From Gymnogyps californianus (lineage: Eukaryota > Chordata > Aves > Accipitriformes > Cathartidae): a stretch of 64,000 bases of DNA. The position numbers were made by a program, and so were the translations under genes. Below, piece by piece: positions 62,580-64,000 of the stretch (position 1 is its first letter; every line of letters starts with the position of its first letter). Location of the stretch: the NCBI RefSeq assembly GCF_018139145.2, contig NC_059477.1, forward strand, positions 39,860,502 through 39,924,501, written 5' to 3'. The notes beneath the pieces were generated by a model. That model saw nothing but the letters and a program-made list of their open reading frames with translations. It had not been told where the DNA came from and searched no databases.

Positions 62580-63540
62580 TGAACTGTTTCTCATATGACT
62601 GAATCCCTGATTTCCTCTTTTCATTTACGTTTCTTAACATCTATTTTGTTTTCTATTCTTTTACCTTCTTTTCTAATTATTTCACCTTCTCTTCTAATTA
62701 CTTCCTGTTGTACTTACCTTAGTCCTACATCACCTTTTTTTCTTCTTTAAACTTTTTCAATGACGCAATAAAATCTACAAAGGATAGACTTACAGCATAT
62801 CAACTACCACCTTGATGAGACGCGTATCAAATTTTCCTGTCTCAAACTACTTCCAACTTTTTCCTATGTATGGACATGTCCACCACATCACCTATCTCAC
62901 AGGTCTACAACCTCAAACGTTCTTCTCTTTCCCCATCATGCTTCATTCCTCATTAGGAAATCTCCAGTTTCAATACAGTCCTTTCTTCACTGTTCCAGAA
63001 GCAAAGCTTCACAGCTCCTTTGCCTTATTTTCCTTGCCTAATCTCCGGTCTCACTTCCCCGTCTGTCAATTCTTCCCCACTCAAATTGTCTCAAACACCT
63101 TTACAAACAATCTCTTTCTTCCTCCTCCATCTTACCACATCAAATCCAAAGTTTTCCCCTTCACCTCTGAAATGTTTTTTTCCCCCAGTTAGACTCAAGG
63201 CTCGTTTCATCCCGTTCTTCTCATTTTCATTACACTTGCTTGGTACATCTCAACTTCCCATCAGAAAAAAGGAACAGCTTTTAACGTGTTGCCAGAGAGT
63301 CATCCATTTTTTGATCAATTCTACTCCATATGCTCTTTCCAATCTCCCCAATTGTCTGTTCTTTTTCTCTCCTTTCAGCCCCTGCTCATGGATATTTTAA
63401 GTCTACTAACACTCTTCTACACCTATTCTGTACATGCTCCTCTAAGCCCAACTGTTTCAACCTTTGGTCTTCTACACTCCTCCTACCTTCTGTCCATGTC
63501 CTCTTCTGTGAGCACTACAAGTTGAGACCCTGACCACATC
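62580..63540 (+). other. Pyrimidine-rich, strand-asymmetric tract of about 1 kb
   Basis: The plus strand is strongly enriched in C and T over nearly 1 kb, with few G. Several overlapping stop-poor frames (62812-63192, 63020-63400, 63286-63525) result from this bias. Their Ser/Phe/Pro/Leu-rich translations resemble no family I know. An old LINE in antisense orientation is one possible source; I cannot name it. Confidence 0.5.
62664..62705. repeat. Two-copy 21-bp tandem repeat
   Basis: CCTTCTTTTCTAATTATTTC(A) is followed directly by CCTTCTCTTCTAATTACTTC(C), matching at 18 of 21 positions. It lies at the left part of the pyrimidine-rich tract. Confidence 0.7.
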
Positions 63541-64000
63541 TTACATGTATCTACAAACCTCTCTGTACCATTATGAACCAGACTATCCCATACAGGTAAA
63601 ACTACTTCAACAATGCTTTCAATTAGTCCAAGAAGCATGAGAGTCCAGCCTCACTTTTAAAAGTACTAAATTTCTTCTTTGTGAAGAGACTTGCTGAAAA
63701 AGCTGCAATCGTCAAAATCAGCCAAAGAATTTTGTGTATTTTCACAAACCTAACAAACCTGTAGTCTATAGAAGTGGCAGTCTCCAGCTCCATTGTTTTA
63801 CAAACTAAGCTGGTATCGTTAATAACTGTTTCTGAATGGACATGCGCACCACTCAAGTTAAAGAAACAGCTATTAAAATACAAGTAGATTAAATAAAGAT
63901 TTTTTTGACAAAAAGACGGTTACATTTTTCTTGAAGTTATATGATTTTCTATGATTTTTTTATTTCTCTTATTTTGGAATCAGCATGAAAAGTTAAATTA

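Larger units (their letters stand above)
49383..64000 (-). other. GTDC1: Intron or upstream region 5' of the first GTDC1 coding exon
   Basis: The acceptor ending at 49383 shows that transcribed sequence lies upstream on the minus strand, so at least part of this stretch is a 5'UTR intron. I could not identify the noncoding first exon or promoter, and there is no obvious CpG island. Recognisable contents are a G16 run (55890-55905), an A19 run (58697-58715), a G-quadruplex motif (60602-60621), a MIR fossil (about 62108-62325) and a pyrimidine-rich tract (about 62580-63540). Nothing else is identified. Confidence 0.6.

Noticed and set aside
62812..63533. Overlapping plus-strand frames of 65-126 codons
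   Set aside because: The pyrimidine-rich strand lacks purines needed for stop codons. The translations are low-complexity and overlap in different frames.
63938..63960. TATGATTTTCTATGATTTTT resembling a CR1 3' tail
   Set aside because: The tail repeat is imperfect and no CR1 3' body lies beside it.
1..64000. Undescribed multi-gene system, CRISPR array, operon or viral coding region
   Set aside because: Apart from three GTDC1 exons there is no coding sequence I can support. The only retroviral trace is a solo LTR without coding sequence.

Overview
The window reads as vertebrate nuclear DNA, most likely from a bird. It is AT-rich, has no bacterial-style gene packing, and its only recognisable protein-coding sequence is three short minus-strand exons bounded by consensus GT/AG splice sites. 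The exons encode the N-terminal part of GTDC1 (also called QTMAN), the glycosyltransferase that mannosylates queuosine in cytosolic tRNA-Asp. The bird assignment rests on protein similarity, on a long LTR that I recognise from memory as a family common in bird genomes, and on an old CR1 LINE fragment. No database search was possible.

Layout in the direction of transcription (right to left). 49383-64000 is intron or upstream sequence 5' of the first coding exon. 49172-49382 is the first coding exon, with a 29-base 5'UTR stub that contains an in-frame stop and then the start codon at 49353. 14704-49171 is a 34.5 kb intron. 14536-14703 is the second coding exon. 11605-14535 is a 2.9 kb intron. 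11431-11604 is the third coding exon. 1-11430 is the start of the next intron. Exon phases agree across both junctions (AG|G for Arg, TG|T for Cys), and the three exons give 524 nt, or 174 codons plus 2 nt. The remaining C-terminal exons lie beyond the left edge. In human, GTDC1 sits between ARHGAP15 and ZEB2. If synteny holds, ZEB2 lies to the right.

The large introns carry the other content. The clearest item is a complete solitary LTR at 36627-37744. It has TG...CA ends, a perfect 5-bp target-site duplication (TTGGT), a TATA-like box, a polyadenylation signal and an internal degenerate array. It is inserted antisense to GTDC1. Older fossils include a CR1 fragment near 1.5-2.0 kb, a reverse-strand MIR near 62.1-62.3 kb, a weaker MIR-like piece near 25 kb, and a repeat with TAAGC-type arms near 18.3 kb. 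There are also microsatellites, long homopolymers, a strong G-quadruplex motif at 60602-60621, two clear inverted repeats and a roughly 1 kb pyrimidine-rich tract at the right end. I see no RNA gene, CRISPR array or operon, and no convincing undescribed multi-gene system. The findings are structural and mobile-element observations plus a few exon-like stretches of unknown status.
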